NCBI GenBank assembly: GCA_038526735.1
Contig: JBCBGM010000002.1
Span: 1 to 64,000 of the forward strand
Source: Rubricella sp038526735
GTDB lineage: Bacteria; Pseudomonadota; Alphaproteobacteria; Rhodobacterales; Rhodobacteraceae
Length of the DNA stretch: 64,000 bases
Reading direction: 5' to 3'
A model generated the notes under the pieces. That model did not search any database and was not told the DNA's origin. It saw nothing but the letters and a program-made list of their open reading frames with translations. This document shows, in pieces, positions 16,909-25,613 of the stretch (within the stretch, counting starts at the first letter, position 1; each line of letters starts with the position of its first letter). Both the position numbers and the translations under genes were made by a program.

Positions 16909-17790
16909 TTAGACCACTGCAGAGAGAATAGCTGGAATTGCGAAAACAGCAAGCAAAGTAGAGACAACCACCATCCCGGCGACTTCTTCGGATTTTGCTT
17001 TGTACTTTTCCGCCAGCATGTAGGAGGTCACGGCGATCGGCATCGCCACCTGCAAGATCAAAACGCCCGTCGCCATATCAGACAGCCCAAAGTAAAACGC
17101 AGCCCAAGCGGGGGCGGCCACGCAGACCGCGAGTTTGATCACCGAGAGGATCACACCGCGCGTCACGCCCTGCGGCTTGAGCTGGGCAATCGCGACGCCG
17201 AGCGTGATTAGCATCAGCGGAATACCCATCTGCCCGATCAGATCGAGAGTGTTTTCGGCCCAGACCGGCAGCCGCCACCCCTGATAGAGGAACAACCCGC
17301 CCATAAACGTGGCCCCGACCATCGGCTCTTTGAGCGCGCGAAACGGGTTGCCCCCGCCAGAGACCAGCCAAACCCCGATGGTGAACGACAAAAGCGCCAT
17401 TACCGCAAACACCACCACAGCAAGGGCCAAGCCCTCTTGGCCGTAAGCAAACAGCGCCACTGGGAGGCCGACGTTTCCGGTGTTTCCGAAGATCAGCGGG
17501 GCGAGATAGGTGCGGATGTCGAGGCGCGTGACCAGGACAAAAAGGAGCATCGCGATGGCGACCAGGCCGTAAGCCACGAGAGTTGCGACGACCAAGGCTT
17601 GCAACGCCTGTGGCTCAATCTGTGCACGCATCAGCGCCATGAAAATCAGGCAAGGGATCGACAGCGACATCGCAATTCGCGTGACGAATTGCAGATCAAA
17701 CGCCCATCCGACCTTCACCCAGGTAAAGCCGATGCTCGCCAGCACAAAGACCGGCGCGACGATGCTAAGAACCTCTAAAATAATCGACAA
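16909..17790 (-). CDS. AEC-family (auxin efflux carrier type) membrane transporter
   Basis: A 293-residue protein with about ten hydrophobic segments, including the family motifs IFGNTGNVGLPVALFAYG and PIAVTSYMLAEKY. Bacterial AEC members carry malate, malonate or other organic acids; the substrate here is not deducible. It is divergent from hspQ with about 100 bases between them, and no enzyme gene next to it suggests a pathway. Confidence 0.88.
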   Translation of the reverse strand: MSIILEVLSIVAPVFVLASIGFTWVKVGWAFDLQFVTRIAMSLSIPCLIFMALMRAQIEPQALQALVVATLVAYGLVAIAMLLFVLVTRLDIRTYLAPLIFGNTGNVGLPVALFAYGQEGLALAVVVFAVMALLSFTIGVWLVSGGGNPFRALKEPMVGATFMGGLFLYQGWRLPVWAENTLDLIGQMGIPLMLITLGVAIAQLKPQGVTRGVILSVIKLAVCVAAPAWAAFYFGLSDMATGVLILQVAMPIAVTSYMLAEKYKAKSEEVAGMVVVSTLLAVFAIPAILSAVV

Positions 17791-17890
17791 AAACCGCCTC
17801 CTTGCGGCAATCCCGACCGCGAAGACGTGATCGTGTGCAGTAGACAGGAAGTCAACGTCCGCCTATTTGTGGGCTCTAGGAGTGTGGACG

Positions 17891-18232
17891 ATGACGATCG
17901 AACGAACAGTCACAGCAAAGCCCAAATTCGGCATTGGCCAGGTGGTGCGCCACCGGGTGCATCCGTTTCGCGGGGTGATTTTCGATATCGATCCGATCTT
18001 CGACAATACCGAGGAGTGGTGGCAGTCGATCCCAGAGCAGCATCGTCCGCGCAAGGATCAGCCTTTTTATCACCTCTTGGCTGAGAACGAGACGAGCTAC
18101 TATGTGGCTTACGTTTCTGAGCAGAATTTGCTGGCGGATACATCGGGCGATCCGGTGGAGCATCCTGAGGTGGGCAACATGTTTGCCCAGCAAAATGGCG
18201 ACCAGTACGTACCTTCCAGCCGCTTTCACTAG
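17891..18232 (+). CDS. hspQ: Heat shock protein HspQ
   Basis: A small protein of the HspQ/YccV hemimethylated-DNA-binding fold that modulates Lon-type proteolysis in enterobacteria. The 113-residue product starts at the ATG at 17891; the upstream in-frame TTG extension looks non-coding. Conserved blocks are KFGIGQVVRHRVHPFRGVIF, HLLAENETSYYVAYVSEQNL and the terminal VPSSRFH. Its stop lies 3 bases from the stop of the convergent RTX gene, with no room for a terminator. Confidence 0.93.
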   Translation: MTIERTVTAKPKFGIGQVVRHRVHPFRGVIFDIDPIFDNTEEWWQSIPEQHRPRKDQPFYHLLAENETSYYVAYVSEQNLLADTSGDPVEHPEVGNMFAQQNGDQYVPSSRFH

Positions 18233-18235
18233 CGC

Positions 18236-19927
18236 TTAAAGCATCTCGAAATCGCTGCTGCTCAGGTCAGCGGCGGCGACGCCTTCAACGATGAAGCCGC
18301 CCGTCTCGTAGTCAACAAGAGCGCCATCGTCGGTGTCTGTGATCTCAAGCCGGCGGAAGCGGCCGGGGCCGTCAATAATGCGGATGGTATCGGTGCCGAT
18401 GGTGAAGTCGGTGATGGTGTCCTCACCATCCCCCTCTTCAAACTGAAAGATATCCGCCCCACCGCCGCCGGTGAGTTTGTCGTTGCCGATACCGCCGATC
18501 AGCACATCGCTGCCACTGCCGCCATTGAGCTTGTCTTTGCCCCAACCGCCGCCGAGCAGGTCATCTCCGCTACCGCCCTGAACTCTGTCGCGGCCGAAAT
18601 CCCCGTTGAGGTCATCGTCGCCACCGCCGCCTTTGATCCGGTCATTCTCGGTACCACCGCGCGCGAAATCGTCGCCGCCGCCGGTGTTGATCCGGTCATT
18701 GCCCTCGCGACCCTCGACAATGTCGTCGCCGCTGCCAGACTTGATCCGGTCATTGCCTTCCCCGCCATCGATCAGGTCATTGGAGGCGAAGGTATTGATG
18801 CGGTCATTGCCGCCAAGCCCCTTGATGATGTCACTCAGCGCAGAGCCATCGAGGCGGTCATTGTCTTCAGTGCCAATCTCGGCGCTGTTGGAGGTGAGAA
18901 TCCGCTCAGACGGCGGCAAAACGGTGACGACGCCTTTGTCGTCGGTCACGGTCACGATGACATCAATCACTGAGATTGCGAGCGCGTCGCTGATCTCAAG
19001 GCTGTTGCTGGTTGCGCCAATGATGGGCGTGAGGTCCGCGCGCCATTGGTAAGAGATGTTATCGATGCCATCGGCATCTTCGATCGAGCTGACATTGGCG
19101 TTGATGTTGGTGCCGACAAAGCCCGTTCCCTCAAGGGTGGCTTCCCCGTTGGTGGGAGCATTGCCGCTGCCGCTGGAGACTTCGATCGTATAGGTGCCCG
19201 TGTAGGCATCGCGGAAATCAGCCACCTCAAGGTAATGCTGCTCCGACGTTTCCGCCGTGAACGTGTAGCTGACCGCGCCGCTCTCTTGGGTGCGGGTCGC
19301 GATGATGGAACTGGCGTTGCCGTCACCATCATAGACCCGCAGCGTGGTCTGCGCCGGGATCAGCGACGAGATGAACCCGTCTGCATCACTAATCTCGCTG
19401 ACCTCAACGGTGTATTCCACACCCGCAGCGAGATTGATCGAGAACCAGTCTCGGTCGTAGGCCAGCTCAAACTCACCTGACTGCTCCACCTCAAGCGTAA
19501 GCGCGGTCGCCTCTTGCCAGATGCTGGAGTGATCGTCTGGCGTGGTCGCCTCAATGATCTGAAACGTGTACTCGCCGGTCGCCAAGTCCAACAGCTCAGA
19601 GACGCGGATCACATAGGTGCCGTCGTCCTCTGGTGTGAAGGCCATTGCGGCCGTCTCATCATCCCAGGCCTTACCATTTTGCAGCGGCACCGAGGTGATC
19701 GCCGCGTTGAAAACTGAAAGATCTGGCGTTCCGAAATTGCCAGAGAGCGAATCCCCGTCGCTGCGGTCAGAGCTCAGCAGCAGGTAGTATTGCGTTCCGC
19801 CGGTAAGGGTGAGCGAGAAGTGGTCAAGGTCACCTTCAGTGTTGATCGAGCCCTGAATAACGTCGCCCAGCGCAATCGGCGTTGCCGTTGCCACTGTGTT
19901 TCCAAAGGTGTCAGTCGATTCGGTCAT
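18236..19927 (-). CDS. Secreted RTX-type calcium-binding protein with PPC domains
   Basis: 563 residues without an N-terminal signal peptide, as expected for type I secretion substrates. Two PPC-like beta domains come first (about 8-125 and 130-252), then an Ig-like domain of the 'YQW..D...I.GAT' type (about 262-340). The C-terminal repeat block (about 350-500) has roughly fourteen nine-residue GGxGxD units such as GGEGNDRIK and GGSGDDLLG, then ADIFQFEEGDGEDTITDF, the usual end of a hemolysin-type calcium-binding domain. No enzymatic domain is visible, so an adhesive or surface role is the simplest reading. No HlyB/HlyD genes lie in the window. Confidence 0.88.
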   Translation of the reverse strand: MTESTDTFGNTVATATPIALGDVIQGSINTEGDLDHFSLTLTGGTQYYLLLSSDRSDGDSLSGNFGTPDLSVFNAAITSVPLQNGKAWDDETAAMAFTPEDDGTYVIRVSELLDLATGEYTFQIIEATTPDDHSSIWQEATALTLEVEQSGEFELAYDRDWFSINLAAGVEYTVEVSEISDADGFISSLIPAQTTLRVYDGDGNASSIIATRTQESGAVSYTFTAETSEQHYLEVADFRDAYTGTYTIEVSSGSGNAPTNGEATLEGTGFVGTNINANVSSIEDADGIDNISYQWRADLTPIIGATSNSLEISDALAISVIDVIVTVTDDKGVVTVLPPSERILTSNSAEIGTEDNDRLDGSALSDIIKGLGGNDRINTFASNDLIDGGEGNDRIKSGSGDDIVEGREGNDRINTGGGDDFARGGTENDRIKGGGGDDDLNGDFGRDRVQGGSGDDLLGGGWGKDKLNGGSGSDVLIGGIGNDKLTGGGGADIFQFEEGDGEDTITDFTIGTDTIRIIDGPGRFRRLEITDTDDGALVDYETGGFIVEGVAAADLSSSDFEML

Positions 19928-20027
19928 GAAGGCCCCCGATCCTCAAAACAAGGATTTGGGTAGTGTTGCAATGCGGCGAGCGTGTGGCGCATCTGTTAAG
20001 AATCCGCCACTAAAACGCTGCGTTCGT

Positions 20028-21608
20028 TCAAAATCCCAGCGCGATCCCGTCTTTTCTAGGGTCGGAGGCCGCGGTCAACAACCCGTCCGGCCCAAGATGG
20101 ATCGCCTGTGCACCGCCAATCGCCGTTTCGGGGGGCTGGACGGTATGCCCTTTTGCGCGCAACGCCTCCCAAACATCGGGGGCGTAGCCATTCTCCAGAT
20201 CCAGCGGGCCGAGCGCGCCAAAACTGCGCGGAGCGTCGAGCGCGGCCTGAAGGTCCATCTGATAATCCACCAGATTTGACAGGAACCGCGCATGGCCATT
20301 GGGCTGGTAGGCCCCCCCCATCACCCCAAACGACATCGAGACGCGGCCGTCTTCCTTGAGCATCGCCGGAATGATCGTGTGCATCGGTCGCTTGCCGCCG
20401 CCGGCCTCGTTCGGGTGCCCCTCGGTGAGCGAAAAGCCCGCACCGCGGTTCTGGAAGTTGATGCCGAATTTCTCGGTCGCGAGGCCTGAGCCGAAGCTGT
20501 GAAAGATCGAATAGATCAGGCTGACGGCCATCCGGTCTTGGTCAACCACAGTGATGTAGATCGTGTCTTTGTGCACCGCTTGGCTGGCGTCATGGGCAGA
20601 CGCAATCACGGTGTCGGGGTTGATGAGCGCAACCAGCGCATCGGCTGTCGCGTCAGAGAGCACGTGGTCGAGCCGGTTCACATACTCCGGGTCAGCGATA
20701 AAGCGGTCGCGGGCATTGTAGGCGAGTTTGGCGATCTCGGCCTCCAGATGCGCGCGTTCTGCGCCAACAGGGTCAAGCGATGCGATATCGAACCGCTCCA
20801 TCATCTTGGCCATCTGGAGGGCTGTGGCGCCCTGCCCGTTGGGAGGAAGTTCCACGAGTTCGGTGCCGCGATAGGTCCCGCTGATCGGCTCAACATAATC
20901 GCAGGCGGTCGCGGCGAAATCTTCGAGCGTGTGCACGCCGCCCATAGCTTGGAGGGTTGCGACCATGTCTTCGGCGACTTCACCGATATAGAAGGCGTCA
21001 CGACCGTCTTTTGCGATGCGCTTCAGCACTTCGGCCTGTCCGGGCGCTTTGAATACCGTTCCAACCGCAGGTGCTTTGCCCTCAACCGTAAAGGCAGCTT
21101 TGCCATGCCCGTGCAGGTTGCCGACGGACTTCGCCCAGTCAGAAGCGACGCGCGGAGCAACCGGCACGCCCTCCTCAAAGTAACGGATCGCCGGGGCAAG
21201 AGAGGCATCGAGCCCCTTGCGCCCATAGTCTGCAGAGAGCCGGGCGAATGCGTCAATCGCACCTGGGATCGAGACTGAGGCGGGGTCACCGTACAACGGC
21301 ATAGAGCTGTGACCTGCGGCGCGCAGCGCATCCGCGCTCAGCGCGGCAGGTGCGCGGCCGGAACCATTCAGCCCGACAACCCGCTCCTCCCCGGCCGGCT
21401 TCACCAAAGCAAAGCAGTCGCCGCCAATGCCCGTCATCTGCGGCTCACACACACCCAGCAAAACCGCACCTGCAATCGCGGCATCCACCGCGTTGCCCCC
21501 CTCCGAGAGGATATCCACCGCCACCTTTGCGGCGAGTGGATGGGACGTCGCAACCATTGCGTTGCTTGCATAAACTGTTGATCTGCCAGGAAGGTGGAAG
21601 TCGCGCAT
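20028..21608 (-). CDS. Gamma-glutamyltransferase family protein (divergent active site)
   Basis: An Ntn-hydrolase of the GGT family, 526 residues, with NAVDAAIAGAVLLGVCEPQMTG near the start, SVSIPGAIDAF and a C-terminal GPLDLENGYAP. The autoprocessing nucleophile aligns with T349 in KDTIYITVVD. Classic enzymes have TTHYSVVD there, so the second Thr and the His are replaced. No signal peptide is present, so the protein is probably cytoplasmic. The changed catalytic loop may mean a substrate other than glutathione. It is divergent from the DUF2794 gene across a 353-base gap. Confidence 0.83.
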   Translation of the reverse strand: MRDFHLPGRSTVYASNAMVATSHPLAAKVAVDILSEGGNAVDAAIAGAVLLGVCEPQMTGIGGDCFALVKPAGEERVVGLNGSGRAPAALSADALRAAGHSSMPLYGDPASVSIPGAIDAFARLSADYGRKGLDASLAPAIRYFEEGVPVAPRVASDWAKSVGNLHGHGKAAFTVEGKAPAVGTVFKAPGQAEVLKRIAKDGRDAFYIGEVAEDMVATLQAMGGVHTLEDFAATACDYVEPISGTYRGTELVELPPNGQGATALQMAKMMERFDIASLDPVGAERAHLEAEIAKLAYNARDRFIADPEYVNRLDHVLSDATADALVALINPDTVIASAHDASQAVHKDTIYITVVDQDRMAVSLIYSIFHSFGSGLATEKFGINFQNRGAGFSLTEGHPNEAGGGKRPMHTIIPAMLKEDGRVSMSFGVMGGAYQPNGHARFLSNLVDYQMDLQAALDAPRSFGALGPLDLENGYAPDVWEALRAKGHTVQPPETAIGGAQAIHLGPDGLLTAASDPRKDGIALGF

Positions 21609-21961
21609 GTGGGCCTCGATGTGTGTGCGGCCCGGACCCTAGTGCGCTGGACGACAGCCGCAAGGGTGACGAGCGGAACGGACCAAATCCAGGTTTGGGG
21701 GCATGTCATCGGCACGCCCGCTCGTCGCCGAGAACGTCGCGCATGAGTCGGGCGCAGACGTGTCCCAAACTTGGCAAAAACTGGGCGGAGATTTGCGGAC
21801 GGGAGAAGCTCACTCAAAAGTTGGGGGCTAGCGACCAAGCCTCTCCCGCCGCTGGTGATGGTTTCGCTGATAAACGTGGCCGGTCTTGGGCAGAGTTTGG
21901 GCGAAGTCAGGACATCCGTTATTCGCTTGCCTCCGATCTTTTTGCGGATAACGTCAGGCAC
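21609..21961. other. Largest gene-free interval, with nested inverted repeats
   Basis: This divergent spacer must carry the promoters of the gamma-glutamyltransferase gene (minus) and the DUF2794 gene (plus). The plus-strand frame is open across it, but its translation has no recognisable domain. Apart from the nested inverted repeats at 21665-21729 I see no RNA gene, repeat or mobile element. Confidence 0.6.
21665..21729. repeat. 12-bp inverted repeat enclosing a second hairpin
   Basis: GGTGACGAGCGG at 21665-21676 can pair with CCGCTCGTCGCC at 21718-21729 (12 pairs, one of them G-T). The 41-base loop contains a smaller hairpin, CCAAA at 21683-21687 with TTTGG at 21694-21698. There is no T-run, so it is not an intrinsic terminator. 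It could be a structured leader, a small RNA or an operator. Confidence 0.45.
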
Positions 21962-22306
21962 ATGAACGTGATTAACGTCTCAGCGAAAACGCGCGGCATC
22001 CCAGAGGTGGTTGCGTTTGACCGCAAAGAGCTCGGGGTGATCCTGTCACTCTATGGCCGGATGGTCGCCGCCGGTGAGTGGCGGGATTATGGCCTCAGCC
22101 ATTTGAAAGACTGTGCGGTATTCTCTGTCTTTCGCCGCAGCGCAGAGACGCCGCTCTACCGGATTGAAAAACATCCAAAGCGCGCACGGGCGCAGGGGAT
22201 GTATTGCGTGATTGGGATGGATGGGCATATCCTCAAGCGCGGGCATGACCTCAAAACCACGTTGCGAGTGCTAGAGCGCAAGCTGATCCGCGCGGTTGAG
22301 GATTAA
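21962..22306 (+). CDS. DUF2794 domain protein
   Basis: A 114-residue cytoplasmic protein of unknown function, widespread in alphaproteobacteria. The family core is nearly complete: VAFDRKELGVILSLYGRMVA, AGEWRDYGLSHLKDCAVFSV, YRIEKHPK and ending LRVLERKLIRAVED. I chose the ATG at 21962 because the family begins close to this point. An in-frame extension upstream is open but low in similarity to anything I know. It ends 4 bases into the convergent peroxiredoxin gene (stop at 22303). Confidence 0.85.
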   Translation: MNVINVSAKTRGIPEVVAFDRKELGVILSLYGRMVAAGEWRDYGLSHLKDCAVFSVFRRSAETPLYRIEKHPKRARAQGMYCVIGMDGHILKRGHDLKTTLRVLERKLIRAVED

Positions 22307-22860
22307 CGCAGCATCTTGAGCACTAGTTCTGCGTTCTGGTCTGGCGGAAAAATCGGATAGAGCACATCACCGATCACCCCATCGCGAGCGATGAATGACA
22401 GCCGTTTCAGGAGGGTCATGCCGTCCGCCTCGAAGGTGGGCAGTTTCAAGGCTTTCGTAAAAGCCAAGTCGGCGTCGGAAAGCAGGGAAAAGGGCAGATG
22501 CAACCGCTCCGCCGCCTCGCGCTGGTAAGCGGTGTCTTGGGTCGAGATACCAAAGACCTGATCAACGCCAAGCGCTTTGAGCTCTACGAAATGGTCGCGA
22601 AACGCGCAAGACTGCGGCGTGCACCCGCGCGCACCTGGGATCATGTCCCACCCGTCGGGCAGTGCGATGCCGGGTTGTCCGGTGCGGGGGTAGACGTAAA
22701 AAACCACGGTGCCGGTGAGCTCTGAGAGAGAGACGGCAGTGCTGTCGGTGGCCTCCAACCTCACATCGGGCAGGGTCAGACCCGAGAGGTGATCGACCGC
22801 GCGATCATCCTCTGGCGCTGGAATATCCGCCCAATCCACTTCCATCCCATGTGACATCAT
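22303..22860 (-). CDS. Peroxiredoxin (BCP/AhpC-TSA superfamily)
   Basis: Thiol peroxidase of 185 residues that reduces hydroperoxides. The active-site region reads GARGCTPQSCAFRDH, giving a peroxidatic Cys80 and a second Cys85 spaced as in BCP/PrxQ proteins (GCTxxxC). GISTQDTAYQREAAERLHLP and FSLLSDADLAFTKAL are typical of the fold. A good ribosome-binding site, GAGGGAG, precedes the double ATG at 22860/22857. It starts 9 bases after the RNase R stop, so the two are probably co-transcribed. Confidence 0.85.
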   Translation of the reverse strand: MMSHGMEVDWADIPAPEDDRAVDHLSGLTLPDVRLEATDSTAVSLSELTGTVVFYVYPRTGQPGIALPDGWDMIPGARGCTPQSCAFRDHFVELKALGVDQVFGISTQDTAYQREAAERLHLPFSLLSDADLAFTKALKLPTFEADGMTLLKRLSFIARDGVIGDVLYPIFPPDQNAELVLKMLR

Positions 22861-22869
22861 CTGCTCCCT

Positions 22870-25098
22870 CTAGTGTTTTGTGCGACGCTTGTTTTGCCGC
22901 AAACGCCCGGTGTTTTTGGGCCGCCCTTTGCCGCGCACTGGCTTGCGGGCCCCCTTGCTAGAACCCAGAGGCTTATCCTCGATCTCTAGTATGTCGAACA
23001 AGAGCCCACCGGTAATGGGCACAGCCTCTTCAAGGCGCACCCGAACGGTTTGGCCCAGGCTGATCTGGCGGCCAGAGCGATCTCCGGTCAGGGTGCGAGC
23101 GTCGGCGTCGTAGTGGAAGAACTCCAAGCCGAGCCGAGAGATCGGCACCAACCCATCCGCACCCGTTTCGTCGAGCTTCACGAAGATGCCGAAACGGGCG
23201 ATGCCGCTGATACGCCCCGGAAAATCGTGCCCCACGCGCTCGCTCAGGTAGGCGGCGAGGTAGCGGTCGGTAGTGTCGCGCTCTGCAAGCATCGAGCGAC
23301 GCTCGGTTTGGGAGATATGCTCGGCGGTATCCTCCAGCAGATCGACATCCTCCGCACGCAACCCGTCGTCACCCCAGTGATGCGCCGCGATCAGCGCGCG
23401 GTGGACGATCAGGTCCACGTAGCGCCGGATCGGCGAGGTGAAATGCGCGTATTTCGCGAGGTTCAGCCCGAAATGCCCGAAGTTCTCATCCGAATAAAAC
23501 GCCTGCATCATCGAGCGCAGCACACTGAGGTTGAGTAGCTCGGCATCCGCTGTGCCCGCCGCCTGATCGAGCAGACGGTTGAGGTCTTTTGTGCGCAGCA
23601 CCTGCCCCTTGGGCAGTGACAGCCCAATGCTGCCCACGACCTCTCGCAACGCGTCAAGCCGCTCACGCTCCGGCTCTTGGTGGACGCGGTAGAGAAACGG
23701 GCGGTGCTTGCGCTCCAGCGTTTCGGCGGCACAGACATTGGCCTGCACCATGAACTCCTCGATCAACTTGTGCGCGTCAAAGCGGTCTTTGAACGCGACA
23801 GAGACGACCTCGCCACTCTCGGACAACACGATCTGCCGCTCGGGCAGGTCGAGGTTGAGAGGCGCGCGGGCTTGGCGCCCTTTCAGCGCGCAAGCATAGG
23901 CCTGCCAGAGGGTTTTGATCGTTTCAACATGCGGCGCAGTTTGGTCATCCGGCCGCCCATCGGCTGCGGCTTGGGCCTGCTCATAGGTGAGCGCGGCGGG
24001 GCTTTTCATCAGACCGCGCACAAACCGATGCGAGATCTTTTGACCATCCGGCGCAAAGCGCATCTCCACCGCAAGACACGCCCGCTCAACCCCTTCATGC
24101 AGCGAGCACAGATCGCCCGAGAGTTGTTCGGGCAGCATCGGCACGACACGATCCGGGAAATACGTGGAGTTGCCGCGTTTGCGTGCCTCTAGGTCAAGCG
24201 CAGCGCCGGGGCGGACATAATGCGCCACATCCGCAATCGCGACCCACACGAGGAACCCGCCCTCGGTCTCAGGGTCGGGCAGCGCACAGACGGCATCGTC
24301 GTGGTCGCGCGCATCCGCCGGGTCGATGGTGATGAGTGGGAGGTGGCGGAGGTCTTCGCGGCTGCCCAACGTGACAGGCTTCGCCCGCAACGCCTCTTTC
24401 ACCGTGGCATCGGGAAAGGCATCCGGGATGCCATGCTCGTGGATCGCCACGAGGCTCACAGAGCGCGGGGCAGACGGATCACCCAACCGCTCAACGATGC
24501 GCGCGCGGGGCAGGCCCATGCGGGACTTCGGGCCGATCTGCTCCCCTTCAACGAGTTCACCGTCGCGGGCACCTGCGCGGTCTCCCGGCGCCACAACAAA
24601 CTCAAGGTCAGCCTTTTTATCGACCGGCACGATGCGCGCGGCCTCTCCGGAAAGCCGAAAGATGCCCAAGACCTTGCGCGGCCCGGACCCGATCTTGCGG
24701 ATCACTTTAGCGATCCGCTCACCGGCGTCTTTCTCGATGCGGGCAAGAACGCGGTCGCCTTGCCCCAGTGCGCTGTCTTTCTTGCGCTCTTGTACGAGCA
24801 GTTTGGGCCGCGCGTCGTCACCGTCCCACTCTATCGGCACCGCGCGAAGGTCGCCAAACTCATCGGTCCCGATGACCCGCAGAACGGCAACGGGGGGCAG
24901 CTCTCCGGCACCGCGATAGGCGCGCTTGCGACCGCGGACGATGTCGCCCTCTTCCTCAAGCTCTTTCAGGAGACGCTTGAGCTCGATCCGCCCTGCGCCC
25001 TTCAACCCAAACGCCCGCGCGATGTCGCGCTTGGCGGTGCGTCCGGGGTTTTCCTGCAGGAAGGTTTTGATCTCGGCTTTGGTGGGAACTTGGCTCAT
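22870..25098 (-). CDS. rnr: Ribonuclease R
   Basis: Processive 3'-5' exoribonuclease that can degrade structured RNA. The 742-residue protein has an N-terminal winged-helix domain (TKAEIKTFLQENPGRTAKRD), cold-shock domains and an RNB catalytic domain with ITIDPADARDHDDAVCALPD, where the Asp cluster binds metal. A C-terminal S1 domain (FPGRISGIARFGIFVKLDE) and a Lys/Arg-rich tail follow. Length and domain order are normal. A peroxiredoxin gene follows. Confidence 0.96.
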   Translation of the reverse strand: MSQVPTKAEIKTFLQENPGRTAKRDIARAFGLKGAGRIELKRLLKELEEEGDIVRGRKRAYRGAGELPPVAVLRVIGTDEFGDLRAVPIEWDGDDARPKLLVQERKKDSALGQGDRVLARIEKDAGERIAKVIRKIGSGPRKVLGIFRLSGEAARIVPVDKKADLEFVVAPGDRAGARDGELVEGEQIGPKSRMGLPRARIVERLGDPSAPRSVSLVAIHEHGIPDAFPDATVKEALRAKPVTLGSREDLRHLPLITIDPADARDHDDAVCALPDPETEGGFLVWVAIADVAHYVRPGAALDLEARKRGNSTYFPDRVVPMLPEQLSGDLCSLHEGVERACLAVEMRFAPDGQKISHRFVRGLMKSPAALTYEQAQAAADGRPDDQTAPHVETIKTLWQAYACALKGRQARAPLNLDLPERQIVLSESGEVVSVAFKDRFDAHKLIEEFMVQANVCAAETLERKHRPFLYRVHQEPERERLDALREVVGSIGLSLPKGQVLRTKDLNRLLDQAAGTADAELLNLSVLRSMMQAFYSDENFGHFGLNLAKYAHFTSPIRRYVDLIVHRALIAAHHWGDDGLRAEDVDLLEDTAEHISQTERRSMLAERDTTDRYLAAYLSERVGHDFPGRISGIARFGIFVKLDETGADGLVPISRLGLEFFHYDADARTLTGDRSGRQISLGQTVRVRLEEAVPITGGLLFDILEIEDKPLGSSKGARKPVRGKGRPKNTGRLRQNKRRTKH

Positions 25099-25129
25099 AG
25101 AGCGGCCCTAGCACGCCGCGCGGGGGGCG

Positions 25130-25528
25130 TCATCCAGCAGCGAAGGGCCAAATGAGATAGGCCGCCGCCGCCATCTGGATGAAGTTGATCACGACAGAGC
25201 TGCGGTGGAGCCGATCAAACCACGCCTTGGCGCCCTCATCCCCGGCAAGTTGGCGGTCTCTCAGCCGATTGATCGCAGGCATCAGCCCAAAGAGGTTGAG
25301 CAAACCCAGCGCGCACATGAGCGCGGCGACCCAGTTGAACGTGGCGAGGGCGGCCACCGCAAACAGCCCCGCCACCACCGCGAAATACGCGGGGAAGACA
25401 CCTCGAATGAACGGCCCTGCCGTCTCTATCGGCAGTTTGATGAAGACGAGCGGCGAGAACACGAACGAAAACATCACCATGCCGCCAAGCAGCAGCGCGA
25501 GCGCGTAGAGGGAGAGCATATCGAGCAT
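25130..25528 (-). CDS. Small membrane protein, DUF4149-like
   Basis: 132 residues with four hydrophobic segments (MLDMLSLYALALLLGGMVMF, YFAVVAGLFAVAALATF, NWVAALMCALGLLNLFGLMP, INFIQMAAAAYLIWPFAA). The conserved-looking FRTxK-type loop of DUF4149 is replaced here by AKAWFDRLHRSSVVINF. The longer frame to 25654 would overlap the neighbouring dsbA-like gene, so I start at 25528. Function unknown. Confidence 0.65.
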   Translation of the reverse strand: MLDMLSLYALALLLGGMVMFSFVFSPLVFIKLPIETAGPFIRGVFPAYFAVVAGLFAVAALATFNWVAALMCALGLLNLFGLMPAINRLRDRQLAGDEGAKAWFDRLHRSSVVINFIQMAAAAYLIWPFAAG

Positions 25529-25613
25529 AGGGCGGAGATAGGCGCGCGCGGCGCCAAGCAAAGGCAAAGCCGCGATGATTGCCGTCACCGCGGATCCGCC
25601 CTGTGGAATTGCT

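Noticed and set aside
18500..18870. Regular short DNA repeats that could resemble a CRISPR array
   Set aside because: The period follows nine-residue GGxGxD repeats in a coding frame; there are no unique spacers or cas genes.
18606..19052. Open frame opposite the RTX repeats, rich in Ser, Pro and Arg
   Set aside because: It is the complement of the Gly/Asp repeat region and not an independent gene.
21350..21961. In-frame N-terminal extension of the DUF2794 gene
   Set aside because: Family members begin near 21962; the extension overlaps the divergent GGT gene and its translation has no conservation I recognise.
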